Assembly: GCF_026626745.1 (NCBI RefSeq) | Contig: NZ_JAPNJW010000001.1 | Coordinates: 3,332,001-3,396,000 of the forward strand | Direction: 5' to 3' | Source: Nannocystis sp. RBIL2 | Lineage (GTDB): Bacteria > Myxococcota_A > Polyangia > Nannocystales > Nannocystaceae | Length of the DNA: 64,000 bases | Part shown: piece by piece, positions 7,842 to 16,174 of the stretch | How the letters are laid out: each line of letters starts with the position of its first letter | Position numbering within the stretch: the stretch's first letter is position 1 | Notes under the pieces: generated by a model | Told to the model about the DNA's origin: nothing | Databases searched by the model: none | The model's input: only the letters and a program-made list of their open reading frames with translations | Position numbers and translations under genes: made by a program

Positions 7842-9281
7842 ATGACTGCCATCCGACTCAGGGTCTTCGCCTTCCTGCTGCTGCTGCCGCTGGGGCTGAC
7901 CCTCCTGCCGACGCTGCAGCTCTATCGCGTGCACGTGAGTCGGGACGAGCAGCGCGAGCTCACGCGGGGCGCGCAGCAGGCTCAGGAGCGCCTGCAGTCC
8001 GAGGGCGTTGCCGCCGCTCCCCGAGCCGAGGGCCGCCTCACCCGCGACACCGAGAAGCTTCAGGAGCTCGTCGCCGGCAACGAGCGACTGGCCGAGCGGG
8101 AGGTCTTGGCGTGGCTGGGCTTCGGGGTGGCGCTGGCCGCGTTCGTGGTGGGGTGCGGACTGCTGCTGCTTATCCGCCGTGACAGCCGCCGCGCACAGGC
8201 CTCCTTCGAGACCCTGCTCGCAACGCTGGGCCCGGGTTGGAGAGCCGTCTCGCGCGGGGTGCTCCTGCACGTCGCGCTCATGCTCGGGGCCATGGTCGCC
8301 ATGGGTCTCTACGAGGTGTCGTGGTCGTGGAGCCACTTCGCCTCGGTGGGGTGGATGCCGCTCGTGTTCCTGCTGCCGCTGTGGGGCGCGATCATCGCCA
8401 CGAGCCGGCTGATGCTGCGCTCGGCCCGCTCACTCGCCCAGCTTCCCCCGCTCAGTCTGGAGCTGCTCGGACGGGTCCTTCCCGCCGACGTCGCGCCGGG
8501 GCTCTGGAGGTGGGTGCGCCAGATCGCGGAGCGGGTCGGCGCCCCGATGCCGGATCACGTCGTGGTGGGCCTCTCGCAGGGCTTCTTCGTCACCAGCACT
8601 CCGGTGTGCATGCTGCCCCGCCGGCAGGAACTCAGCGGGCGCACCCTGTACCTTCCTCTCACGTTCCTCAGCGTCCTGAGCCGCGACGAGGCCGCCTCGA
8701 TCGTGGGCCACGAGCTTGGCCACTTCGCGATGCAGGACACCGAGCGTGGCGTGCAGCTCTCCGTCACCCATCGCCGCATGCAGCAGGGGATCGAGCGCCT
8801 CGCCGCACAGGAGGAAGAGGCGCCCAGCCTCTTCAACCTACCTGCGCTGTGGACCTCGATCGTCTTCCTCGAGCAGTTGGACCGCGCGTACTTCCACTTC
8901 AGCCGCGAGCACGAGCTGCGCGCCGATGCGATCGGCGCGCGCGTGGAGGGCCCCGAGGCCTGTGCCGCGGCGCTCCTTCGCGTGACCGCGCTCGCCGAGC
9001 ACGTGGATCGGGCGCTCGAGGCCTCTCAGCGGGAGGCGGGCGTCAACGCCGTCGACGCGCTCGTAGAGGCGCTCCAGCTGCATCCGATCGAGCTGCCGGA
9101 GGAGATCCTCGACCACACGCTCGCGCACCCCATCGACACGCACCCGCCGACGCGCGTGCGGATTGAGGCGCTCTCGGTCCCTCTGGACGCGGTGCTGATC
9201 CAGCGCGCGGTCCGAAGGCCCAGCGCGTCCGATACCTCGTGGTTCCAGTCCCTGCTCGACAGCCCATCCAGGGCCGCCTGA
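7842..9281 (+). CDS. membrane-bound M48-family zinc metalloprotease
   Basis: A 479-residue integral membrane peptidase. The ATG at 7842 starts a hydrophobic helix (RLRVFAFLLLLPLGLTLLPTL). A charged region of ~70 residues follows, then further membrane segments near residues 90-110, 145-165 and 175-195. The catalytic zinc motif HELGH lies in VGHELGHFAM (about residue 290). The third ligand is probably the Glu in the helix REHELRADAIGA, the ExxxD-type second motif of M48 enzymes. The mature domain probably faces the periplasm. It is followed after 34 nt by a small membrane protein, probably co-transcribed. Substrates unknown; relatives act in membrane protein quality control. Confidence 0.85.
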   Translation: MTAIRLRVFAFLLLLPLGLTLLPTLQLYRVHVSRDEQRELTRGAQQAQERLQSEGVAAAPRAEGRLTRDTEKLQELVAGNERLAEREVLAWLGFGVALAAFVVGCGLLLLIRRDSRRAQASFETLLATLGPGWRAVSRGVLLHVALMLGAMVAMGLYEVSWSWSHFASVGWMPLVFLLPLWGAIIATSRLMLRSARSLAQLPPLSLELLGRVLPADVAPGLWRWVRQIAERVGAPMPDHVVVGLSQGFFVTSTPVCMLPRRQELSGRTLYLPLTFLSVLSRDEAASIVGHELGHFAMQDTERGVQLSVTHRRMQQGIERLAAQEEEAPSLFNLPALWTSIVFLEQLDRAYFHFSREHELRADAIGARVEGPEACAAALLRVTALAEHVDRALEASQREAGVNAVDALVEALQLHPIELPEEILDHTLAHPIDTHPPTRVRIEALSVPLDAVLIQRAVRRPSASDTSWFQSLLDSPSRAA

Positions 9282-9315
9282 GCGCTTCGCCGTTCCCCCC
9301 CATCCGGAGCACCAG

Positions 9316-9975
9316 ATGTCCCAGCCGACCCAGCGCCCTCAGGGCCTCGCCCAGTCCCTCAGCGACGAGCTTCACCAGTCCAGTCAGTCCGATCGCGCCG
9401 AGACCATTCGCGAGCTTCAGGCGATCATCGACGCCGCTCCTGAGCGCAGCAACTTCACCGACACCAAGAAGATCCTGGTGGGGGCCGCCCTCGGCGCGGT
9501 GGTGTGCCTCGGCCTCGCCGCGGCCCTCGCTGGCAACCCCGAGGTGAAGGCTGCCGCGCCCATCGGTCTCGGCGCCCTCGGCGTGTTCGGCGCCATCGTG
9601 GCCTTCCAGCACCGCAAGGACGGCAACAAGGTCCTCATGACCCTGACCCGTACCGAGCTGCTGGCCTCGAACCTCTCGGCGCCGTTTCCGCTCAGCGCGA
9701 TCCACGGCGTCGAGCTGGTCGACGCGACCCACACGTACACCAATCTCCACGTGGACGCGGATGCGAAGCTCCCCCAGGCCACCCGGCAGCGCGGGTTCCT
9801 CCCCTGCCAGGTGCTGGTTTTTGACAAGGGCAAGGACCGCAAGCTGGTGCTCGCTTCGGCGGGCTTGTGCGTGAACGGCAAGAAGCTGAGCCTCGAGGAG
9901 GGGGTCGAGCTCATCGAGCTGCACCTCGGCGCCGCCCAGGCCTCTCGCGAGCTTGCGGCCTTGAAGAAGGGCTGA
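9316..9975 (+). CDS. hypothetical two-helix membrane protein
   Basis: A 219-residue protein downstream of the M48 peptidase. Residues 1-50 are polar. Two hydrophobic helices follow at about 56-75 (ILVGAALGAVVCLGLAAALA) and 82-98 (APIGLGALGVFGAIVAF). After that comes a soluble domain of mixed beta strands (VLMTLTRTELLASNLSAPFPLS, then LVFDKGKDRKLVLAS) that resembles a PH-like or bacterial membrane-flanked domain without being identifiable. The short intergenic gap suggests a two-gene operon with the protease, possibly as an accessory or regulatory subunit. No enzymatic motif is seen. Confidence 0.7.
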   Translation: MSQPTQRPQGLAQSLSDELHQSSQSDRAETIRELQAIIDAAPERSNFTDTKKILVGAALGAVVCLGLAAALAGNPEVKAAAPIGLGALGVFGAIVAFQHRKDGNKVLMTLTRTELLASNLSAPFPLSAIHGVELVDATHTYTNLHVDADAKLPQATRQRGFLPCQVLVFDKGKDRKLVLASAGLCVNGKKLSLEEGVELIELHLGAAQASRELAALKKG

Positions 9976-9980
9976 GCTCG

Positions 9981-10219
9981 ATGCGCTCGGCGCACTGGGC
10001 TCTCTGGCGGGGTGGCGCTCTCGATCCGCGGGAGCTAGGTGCAGGCCGACGAGCGAACGCTGCGCGGTGGCTAGCGAAGAGCCGGGGCGACCTCAAGGAG
10101 GACACCCTGAAGCTACTTCGGGAACGCCTGGACCTCGACGAGGGGGAGCCGGGAGCCTGGCCCGGCTGTTCCAGTCGCGGCTCGAGAACAGTTTTCCTCG
10201 CGTCCTCGCGCCGGACTGA
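9981..10219 (+). pseudogene. fragment of an unidentified gene
   Basis: A plus-strand frame from ATG 9981 reads RSAHWALWRGGALDPREL ... RWLAKSRGDLKEDTLKLLRERLDL. After a probable one-base shift it continues in another frame as LARLFQSRLENSFPRVLAPD with a stop at 10219. Both halves have protein-like composition. The start resembles parts of ISL3-type transposases (WALWR ... LDPREL), but this is too short to assert. It is probably a decayed gene piece. Confidence 0.3.
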
Positions 10220-10252
10220 TGCGACTTTCCCGATCTCGCGGGTTAACCCGGC

Positions 10253-10636
10253 ATGCGAGCCTCGACGCTGGCCGGAATCGCCCTCGCGGTAGTCCTCGGC
10301 GGGTGTGACGATCAACTCTCGGAAGCGGACGTAACCGACCTCCCGGCCGGCGACGCGCTCGGCGATGCGTTCGCAGGCGACTACACGATGGAGCTGACGA
10401 CGCTCTCGTGCGAGGGCATCTGCGCGCCCGTGCGGCTCTCGGAGCTGGTGGTGCTCTCGGTCTGCGACGTCGGTGCCCGTCAGTCGGGGACCGCGAGCGT
10501 GTCGCAGACCGACGGCCGGCTGCAGCTCGACATCCGCGGCGCCTTGCAAGCGAGCCGGCTGCTCGGGGGCGTCGACACCGACGGGACCTTCGTGGTGGGC
10601 GGAGTGGCGACCGCTGCGAGCGGAGCCTGTCAATGA
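10253..10636 (+). CDS. small lipoprotein, 3' end supplied by an inserted IS
   Basis: A 127-residue predicted lipoprotein. Its signal peptide, MRASTLAGIALAVVLGGC, ends in the lipobox VLGGC. The mature part is a short beta-rich domain with two further Cys pairs (TLSCEGICAP, LSVCDVG) and strands such as VSQTDGRLQLDIRG. The last codons and the stop (GACQ, TGA) lie inside the left inverted repeat of the IS3-family element that begins at 10628, so the original C-terminus may have been lost. Function unknown. The lipoprotein nature is clear; completeness is doubtful. Confidence 0.65.
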   Translation: MRASTLAGIALAVVLGGCDDQLSEADVTDLPAGDALGDAFAGDYTMELTTLSCEGICAPVRLSELVVLSVCDVGARQSGTASVSQTDGRLQLDIRGALQASRLLGGVDTDGTFVVGGVATAASGACQ

Positions 10637-10648
10637 CTTTGAGACACG
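10628..10648. repeat. left terminal inverted repeat of the IS3 element
   Basis: It begins TGTCAATGACTTTGAGAC. Its complement shares nine consecutive bases (CGTGTCTCA) and the CATTG.CA end with 12551-12572. It contains the stop codon of the transposase on the minus strand and of the truncated lipoprotein on the plus strand. Confidence 0.75.
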
Positions 10649-11670
10649 TTGCTGGTCAGGTTTAGTGAATGTGAGATTTCGCCGGAGCTGCAATCCGAGG
10701 ATGGGTCAATCTTGGTGCATCTGTCCGAAAGGACATGGACGTCGTACTCGCGAAGACCGCGGTCGGGACGCCGCGGAGGGTTGATGTAGACCGCGGCGGG
10801 AGGCCGGCGCGGGGTGGGCCTTCCGCGGACGAAGCGCTCGGGGTGGGCCTCGTAGGCGGCATGGAGGGTGGCTGCCCTGACGGACAGGATGGCCTCGGTG
10901 CGGCCGTAATGCACATCGGCAGGTGCCAGGAAGGCGATGCCGGAGTGGCGGTGGTGATGGTTGTAGCCGTCGACGAAGCGGACGCAGAAGCCGTGGGCGT
11001 CGTCGTAGGAGGCGAAGCGCGCGGGGTAGTCGTGGGTGTACTTGAGGGTCTTGAAGTGGGCCTCCGAGTAGGGGTTGTCGTCGCTGACGTGGGGCCGGCT
11101 GTGCGAGCGGCGGGCGCCGAGGACGTCGTAGAGGTCGGCAAGCTCGCGGGACGTGGGGACGGCACCGCGATCGGCGTGGATGGTCAATTGGTCAGGTTGG
11201 ATATTCTGCTTGTCGCAGGCGGCGCGGATCAGCCGCGCGGCGATGTCGGCGCTCTCGCGGCGCGCCAGGGTCCAGCCGACGACGCAGCGGCTGTAGATGT
11301 CGAGCAGGACGTACAGGTAATAGTATTGGCCCTTCGTCGGTCCTCGCAGCCAGGTCACGTCCCACGACCACACCTGGTTCGGCGCGGTCGCCAACAGCTC
11401 CGGGCGCTTGTACTGGGGGTGCCGCCGCTGTCGCCGGCGCTCGCGGAGCTCGCCCTCGGCGGCGAGCAGGCGATACATCGTCCGCGCGCTGCACACCCAT
11501 CGCTGCTCGTCGAGCAGCGTCGGCACGATGACCTCGGGGGCTTTGTCGACGAAGCGCTCGCTGTGCAGCAGCTCCAGCACCTCCTGGCGCTCCGCCGCGC
11601 CCAGCGCCCGCGGCGACTGCCGCGGCTTCGCTTGCCTCGGCGACGGCGCAGGGCGGCGCCGGCGGTACAC
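10630..11670 (-). CDS. IS3-family transposase OrfB (DDE integrase core)
   Basis: A 346-residue frame from an internal ATG; the true orfB probably starts about 27 codons upstream, near 11751, where the frame continues as LIAQADELSERTGLPRACEALGVSR. It contains the HTH_21-like N-terminal region (QEVLELLHSERFVDKAPEVIV) and an rve integrase core. The catalytic Asp lies in SWDVTWL, the second Asp in HADRGA, and the Glu about 35 residues later in NPYSEAHFKTLK. A DDE triad is therefore present. In IS3 elements the active enzyme is an OrfAB fusion made by frameshifting. Here orfA is damaged, so the product is probably non-functional alone. Confidence 0.85.
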   Translation of the reverse strand: MYRRRRPAPSPRQAKPRQSPRALGAAERQEVLELLHSERFVDKAPEVIVPTLLDEQRWVCSARTMYRLLAAEGELRERRRQRRHPQYKRPELLATAPNQVWSWDVTWLRGPTKGQYYYLYVLLDIYSRCVVGWTLARRESADIAARLIRAACDKQNIQPDQLTIHADRGAVPTSRELADLYDVLGARRSHSRPHVSDDNPYSEAHFKTLKYTHDYPARFASYDDAHGFCVRFVDGYNHHHRHSGIAFLAPADVHYGRTEAILSVRAATLHAAYEAHPERFVRGRPTPRRPPAAVYINPPRRPDRGLREYDVHVLSDRCTKIDPSSDCSSGEISHSLNLTSNVSQSH

Positions 11671-11747
11671 GGTCGCCCGCGAGACCCCGAGCGCCTCGCA
11701 CGCCCGCGGCAGACCTGTCCTCTCGGACAGCTCGTCTGCCTGCGCGA

Positions 11748-12153
11748 TCAGGGCTTTTCGGACGGATCGATCGTCGCGAGCGGGATCCCGAGCAATTGCG
11801 AGACTTTTTTTGGACGTCGATGATCAGCTTTGCCGTCTCGAGCTTGTGCTCGAGCTGCGCCACCCGGCGGCGCAGACGCTCCAACTCCTTCTGCTCGGGG
11901 TCCTGCTTCGGCTTCGGTCCGCGCTTCTTCGGCTTCAACGCCCCCAGGGTCCCTCGTCCCGCTGTCGCCTCCAGGTCGACAACAGCGAGCTGTACAGGCC
12001 TTCCTCGCGCAGGATGGCGCCGATCTGCCCCTCGCTGGCCTGGTCGGTCTGCGCGAGGATCTTCCGCTTGTACGCCGGCGTGAAGCGGCGTCGCGTCGCC
12101 TTCTCGGCGGTCTCGGGGTTGGGCTCTCGTGCTGGAGTCGCCATCGGATTCAT
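11748..12153 (-). pseudogene. IS3-family OrfA (HTH), frameshifted twice
   Basis: It starts MNPMATPAREPNPETAEKA and has the IS3 OrfA helix-turn-helix (RRRFTPAYKRKILAQTDQA ... AILREEGLYSSLLSTWRRQRDEG). At about 11945 the frame is interrupted (stop after GPWGR) while a second frame continues LGALKPKKRGPKPKQD and the coiled coil LERLRRRVAQLEHKLETAK. At a run of seven A residues (minus strand, near 11815) the expected VSQLLGIPLATIDPSEKP is in yet another frame, ending at 11748. One missing A would explain the second break. The A-run may also be the former programmed-frameshift site, but the frame relationship does not fit a simple -1 shift into orfB. Confidence 0.7.
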
Positions 12154-12228
12154 GCCTCCGTTGACTCGCCCGATTGCAGGCCGAACTCCACTCTCGGGTG
12201 CTCTTCGCCGAGCGTCGACCCCGGTGAA

Positions 12229-12476
12229 GCAAGGATTTCGATGGGGCTACACCGTTGCTGACTCGTCGCCTCGGTGGCCGACGACCTCGGACGCGCTCTC
12301 GCCCTGCCTACTCGATTGCTCCTCGTTGCCGCTCGTTTTGAAGGCGCTCCTGATGTTCGTCGTCGCCGTAGGCACAGCAAGAATTTCGACCGGACTACAC
12401 TGTTGCTGAATCGTCGCATCGGTGGCCGACAACCTCGCCCCACTCACGCCCTGCCTACTCGATTGCTCCTCGTTGC
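12229..12476. repeat. two imperfect direct repeats inside the IS leader
   Basis: A segment of about 100 bp at 12229-12329 recurs at 12377-12476 (offset 147-148). Shared blocks include CAAG.ATTTCGA, CTACAC.GTTGCTGA, TCGGTGGCCGAC and CTGCCTACTCGATTGCTCC. They lie between orfA and the right inverted repeat, where most IS3 elements have only a short leader. Minus-strand translation gives repeated NEEQSSRQG peptides, but there is no convincing gene. Confidence 0.8.
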
Positions 12477-12550
12477 TACTTCTCTTGATGGTTGGGTTGC
12501 TCATGCTCTTGATTCACGGACTCGCCCTGCTCTCTAAACTTCGCGGGGGC

Positions 12551-12572
12551 CGTGTCTCACACGACATTGGCA
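12551..12572. repeat. right terminal inverted repeat of the IS3 element
   Basis: CGTGTCTCACACGACATTGG, then CA. It matches the complement of the left end at nine consecutive bases plus the CATTG.CA terminus. Confidence 0.7.
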
Positions 12573-12579
12573 GGTAGGG

Positions 12580-12900
12580 GCCGTCGACTGTGCCGGCAAC
12601 ATCGTCGTCGGCGGCAGCTTCACCGGCAAGCTCGTCATCCAAGGCCAGGTCCTCACCGCAGTCCCAGGTGCCGAGGAGCAGATCGACGTCGTCTACCCGA
12701 CCGAGGACATCTTCCTCGTTAAGTTCGGCCCTGACGGTGTGCGCCACTGGGCGCGCCGTTTTGGCGACGAGCGCCAGCAGCGCATTCACGACCTCGCAAG
12801 GGCACGCTTGAACTCGGCGGTGAGCCGATCGTCAGCGACGATTACGTTGTTGGCGCCGCCGACGACGATCGTGCCAACGGAGCGCCCTCGTTGGCACAGG
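12580..12900 (+). pseudogene. fragment of a propeller-repeat protein related to 4708-6534
   Basis: Directly beside the IS right end, a plus-strand frame reads CAGNIVVGGSFTGKLVIQG, then DIFLVKFGPDGVRHWARRFGD. This is one blade of the repeat family seen in the lipoprotein at 4708-6534 (GxxVVGG, LxKFxxDGxHxW.KRFGD). Near 12800 the reading frame shifts and the next blade continues as GTLELGGEPIVSDDYVVGA. There is no start codon, signal peptide or stop in a proper position. The insertion/deletion junction at the IS appears to have removed the 5' part of the gene. Confidence 0.65.
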
Positions 12901-12953
12901 TTCGTTTGAGATTACGGATAACCGGACCCAGCCTCCAGGCGTGAGTCCGCCGC

Positions 12954-13922
12954 TCAGGTCGCCGGCAGCAGGCGCGCGAGGTACTCGTACATCGCCGCGT
13001 CGGCGAGGCGGCCGAGGGCGATCGGGAAGCTGTTGAAGCCATGCACGCCGTGGGGCCAGACGCGCAGCTCCCCAAGGTTGCCGGCCGCGTGCCAGCGGGT
13101 CGCCATGAACAGGGTGTCGTCGAGCAGCGGATCGAGGGTGCCGACGGTGAAGAGCGCGGGGACCAGTCCGCGGAGGTCGGCGTAGAGCGGCGAGATCTCG
13201 GGGACACGGCGCTGCTCGAGCGAGCGGCCCGGCGCGAAGGCGGCGCCGAAGTACTCGATGAGCGGGCGCGAGAGCACGAGGTTGCGCTCGCCCCAGGCGC
13301 GCTGGCTCGGCGTCAGCGACAGGTCGTAAGCGCCATAGACGAGGTTCGCGGCGCGAAACGCCCGCGCGAGGTCGCCGTGGTCGCGCAGCCGCAGCAGCGT
13401 GAGCACGGCGAGGTGAGCACCAGCAGACTCGCCGCCGAGCGTGAAGACGGGCGGCGCGTCGAGGACCCGGGCGCCGTGCTCGACGAGCCAGCGAGCCGCG
13501 TCCTCGCAGTCGTCGGGCCCGGCCGGGAAGGGGTGCTCGGGTGCGAGGCGATAGTCGACGCTGACCGTGACGAGCCCGGTCGCGGCCGCCAGCGCCGTGA
13601 GGGCGGGGTCTTGAAGGTCGGCGGCGCCGAGCATCCAGCCCCCGCCGTGAATGTGGAGATAGACCCCGCGGGCGGCCGACGGCGGACGGGCGACGCGGAG
13701 CCGCAGCGGGCCGCCGCGGGCCGGGATCTCGAGGTCTCGCATGTGCGGGAGGAACACCGGCGCAGGGAAGATGCCCTTGCCGGCGCGCCGTCCGGCGCGG
13801 ACGAGCGCGGGCGGGACCGTGTGCGCGGGCGGGATGTCGGCGAGCATGGCCTCGAGCCGGTGGTTGAAGGCGAGGGTCTCGGCGACGACCTCGGGGGCGA
13901 CCGGCTCGACGTGGAGCATCAT
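12954..13922 (-). CDS. HSL-type alpha/beta-hydrolase (esterase/lipase)
   Basis: A 322-residue hormone-sensitive-lipase-family esterase. The oxyanion-hole motif HGGGW is at about residue 93, the nucleophile elbow GGESAGAH at about residue 164, the acid in GTLDPLLDD and the catalytic His in HGVHGF near residue 298. All three triad residues and the family's HGGG are therefore present. It has no signal peptide and is probably cytoplasmic, hydrolysing short acyl esters. Monocistronic in appearance: the next gene upstream on this strand is the secreted lipase's downstream region, and about 200 bp separate them. Confidence 0.9.
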   Translation of the reverse strand: MMLHVEPVAPEVVAETLAFNHRLEAMLADIPPAHTVPPALVRAGRRAGKGIFPAPVFLPHMRDLEIPARGGPLRLRVARPPSAARGVYLHIHGGGWMLGAADLQDPALTALAAATGLVTVSVDYRLAPEHPFPAGPDDCEDAARWLVEHGARVLDAPPVFTLGGESAGAHLAVLTLLRLRDHGDLARAFRAANLVYGAYDLSLTPSQRAWGERNLVLSRPLIEYFGAAFAPGRSLEQRRVPEISPLYADLRGLVPALFTVGTLDPLLDDTLFMATRWHAAGNLGELRVWPHGVHGFNSFPIALGRLADAAMYEYLARLLPAT

Positions 13923-14122
13923 GGCGCGCAGGGTATCACGCGGCCAGATCGACGCTCAGGCGGGCATCTCCGCGAGGACCACGAGGTATCCGGTCTCCAC
14001 GAACAGGACGCGCTCCGGGGCCGCGACGAGGCCCTGCGGCGGGCTGGTCGTCGGCTCCTCGGCGGCCAGCGCAGGGCGGGGGCGGCAGCACGGCGACAGC
14101 GCGCCCAGGCCGCCCTCTACGG

Positions 14123-16174
14123 TCACTTCACCGCGTCGAGCTGGCTGATGATCTTCTTCCACACCGCGGGGGTGACACCGACCTCGAGGTGCCCGAAGGG
14201 CACGCCTTCCTGCCGCGAGCGCGCGGCCTTGTCGGCGCCCGGCCAGCCCTGAGTGAGCTGATCGCGCGCCGCCACGCTGACATCGAACAGCACGCCGTCG
14301 CCATGCACCTCGCAGGTCGGGCAGCTCATGCCGTCGATCTCGAACGGGGCGCCGGCGCCGCCCGTCGTGCCGTGGACCACGTACAGGAAGTCGAGCTCGC
14401 TGCTGAGGCCGTGATGACGGAGCCGCTCGATGAAGTTGCCGCCGATCTCCATCACGGCCTGGATGCCGATCCCGTCCATCAGGCGATAGGTCGCGTACCC
14501 CCACGAGTAGTCGTCCGCGTTCTCGGCGTCGTAATAGACGTGCTGCGCCTGGCAGGGCGAGCCGGCCGGATCGAACGCCGTCTCGCGGCACATGATGTGA
14601 CCGTCGTCGTCGTCGAGGTAGCCCCCGAACATGTACGTGAGCTTGTACGACATCCACGTGCGCCATTTGGTCTCGTCGGTGTCGAGCTCCGACCAGTCCT
14701 CCCCGTCGCTCTGGCGGTCGGGGATCGGGTAATACGGGCGCAGGTCATACGCCGCCTGCAGCTGGCCGAGGTACGCCGAGACGTGCTTCCCGTGCTCGTC
14801 CACCGACCCCCACATCGCCAGGTTGTACTTGTCGAAGCTGACCTGGCTCGCCCCGTTCGCCGCGTTGAGCGCCTCGAGGCTGCTCGAAGAGACAGGCCGC
14901 CCCGCCGCGTCGAGCCCGGTGATGTTCGAGCTGTAGATCCGCGAGAAGAAGTCCGGCCAGGTGCCGCCGCGGCCGTCGCACACCGACTGCGCGAACTGGT
15001 TGGGGAGCAGCGGGCTCCCGCCGTAGCCCCAGTTGACGCACTGGAGCGCGCTCATCCATCCCCATGTCACCGGCCCCTGGCCGACCGGCGCGTTCTCGAG
15101 GGTGCTGTAGATCAGCAGATCGTCGTACGGATGGCGGAAATTGAGGTCGATGCCCAGGTGCGGGCCCGACAGCGGCACGTAGACGCGCACGTCGTCGCGG
15201 AACGTCGGCACGCGCTTCGCCTGCTCCGCCGCCAGCCGCTCGAAGTGCTTCGGCCCGAAGTCGTCCCACGTGGCGACGTCGCCGGCGTAGAGATCGACGG
15301 ACAGCACCCCCTTGCTCCACGCGATCACGTCGACCTTCGGCTGCCCGGTGAGCTCCTTGATCCGGTCGATCGCGTTCGCCACGTGGGTGGCCTGGCTGTA
15401 ATTGTCGCCGTGGAAGTTGCCGAAGGTGATCGCATACGTGCAGCGGCCGGTCGCCTCCAGCGCCTGCACAAAGCCGGTCTTCTGCGTGGTGCCCGGGTAC
15501 GCGGCGCCGGACCCATTGCGCCCGCCGGGCAAGAGCCACACGTTGCCGTTCTGCAGCGCCCCATGCACGAGCAGCACGGGCACCTTCCCGGGATCGCAGG
15601 CATTCTTGCCGGTCTTCGGCCCGTGCTGCAGCAGCACGAAGCGGGCCTCGGGCCGGGTCGGCCCGACGGACGGGCACGACGGCGCCGACTTCGAGCCCAC
15701 CTTCCCGGCGCACGCGCTCTTGTAATGGAGGTTGAACCCGTCCACGAGCTGCTGGTTCAGCGCGCCGAAGTAGGTCTGCAGCGGATAGGTGCCGTCCTCG
15801 TAGGTATCCTGCCAGCGAGGTTTCTGCGTCCGTAAATTGTAGCCCTCGGTGCGGTAGGCCTGGAGTCCCTCGAGGAGCTCGATCTTCCCCCACGACCACG
15901 ACGGCGGCGTGAGCTGGCCGACCACCCGATAATCATCCTGGTACACGTCGTCGGCCGGCGGATCGAAGTATGCGTCGAACGGCGCAGGGATGGCCTCTCC
16001 AGGATCGGGCAAGTTGCGAGCGATGGGCACGGCGTCGCCCGTGTCGCTCGTGCGGTCGGCCTCGTCGAGGTCGACCGCATCGTCGGGCAAGTCGACGCAG
16101 CCGGCGGATACCACCAGGCCGAGGCCAGAGAGCGCGATGAACAGGTGCGACAGCGGGGACAACGAATACCGCAT
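14123..16174 (-). CDS. secreted triacylglycerol-lipase-like lipoprotein
   Basis: A 683-residue exported protein. The start at 16174 has a clear GAGGAG box seven nucleotides upstream and begins a signal peptide (MRYSLSPLSHLFIALSGLGL) with the lipobox VSAGC. The catalytic domain shows the lipase VLLVHGALQNGNVW loop (oxyanion), the nucleophile elbow AWSKG in place of the usual GHSMG, and YVPLSGPHLG after it. This arrangement is typical of lipase class 2/EstA-like enzymes. The C-terminal 250 residues form an extra domain with paired Cys (CRETAF ... SPCQ, then CPTCEV) and end VWKKIISQLDAVK. Probably outer-membrane anchored and acting on extracellular lipids, fitting a predatory lifestyle. Confidence 0.85.
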   Translation of the reverse strand: MRYSLSPLSHLFIALSGLGLVVSAGCVDLPDDAVDLDEADRTSDTGDAVPIARNLPDPGEAIPAPFDAYFDPPADDVYQDDYRVVGQLTPPSWSWGKIELLEGLQAYRTEGYNLRTQKPRWQDTYEDGTYPLQTYFGALNQQLVDGFNLHYKSACAGKVGSKSAPSCPSVGPTRPEARFVLLQHGPKTGKNACDPGKVPVLLVHGALQNGNVWLLPGGRNGSGAAYPGTTQKTGFVQALEATGRCTYAITFGNFHGDNYSQATHVANAIDRIKELTGQPKVDVIAWSKGVLSVDLYAGDVATWDDFGPKHFERLAAEQAKRVPTFRDDVRVYVPLSGPHLGIDLNFRHPYDDLLIYSTLENAPVGQGPVTWGWMSALQCVNWGYGGSPLLPNQFAQSVCDGRGGTWPDFFSRIYSSNITGLDAAGRPVSSSSLEALNAANGASQVSFDKYNLAMWGSVDEHGKHVSAYLGQLQAAYDLRPYYPIPDRQSDGEDWSELDTDETKWRTWMSYKLTYMFGGYLDDDDGHIMCRETAFDPAGSPCQAQHVYYDAENADDYSWGYATYRLMDGIGIQAVMEIGGNFIERLRHHGLSSELDFLYVVHGTTGGAGAPFEIDGMSCPTCEVHGDGVLFDVSVAARDQLTQGWPGADKAARSRQEGVPFGHLEVGVTPAVWKKIISQLDAVK

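Larger units (their letters stand above)
10628..12572 (-). mobile_element. IS3-family insertion sequence (degenerate)
   Basis: Terminal inverted repeats are visible. The left end TGTCAATGACTTTGAGACAC (10628 on) matches the right end, whose inward complement shares CGTGTCTCA and CATTG.CA with it; the element begins TG and ends CA. Between them are orfB (DDE transposase) and a twice-frameshifted orfA on the minus strand, plus an unusually long 400-bp segment before the right end that contains a tandem duplication. Immediate flanks (GAGCC on the left, GGTAGG on the right) give no target-site duplication. The left flank is a clipped lipoprotein gene and the right flank is the middle of a propeller gene, so the copy probably marks a deletion or recombination junction. 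Confidence 0.85.

Noticed and set aside
11805..11825. A7 run in the IS as a programmed -1 frameshift site
   Set aside because: A -1 shift there leads into the orfA ending (PSEKP, stop), not into orfB, so a simple base loss fits better than functional programming.
12247..12504. A minus-strand frame with repeated NEEQSSRQG peptides
   Set aside because: The repetition comes from the DNA direct repeat inside the IS; there is no ribosome-binding site or other protein character.
13956..14066. A minus-strand frame ending LVAAPERVLFVETGYLVVLAEMPA
   Set aside because: Protein-like tail but no start codon or homology, and only about 35 residues. Too little to annotate.
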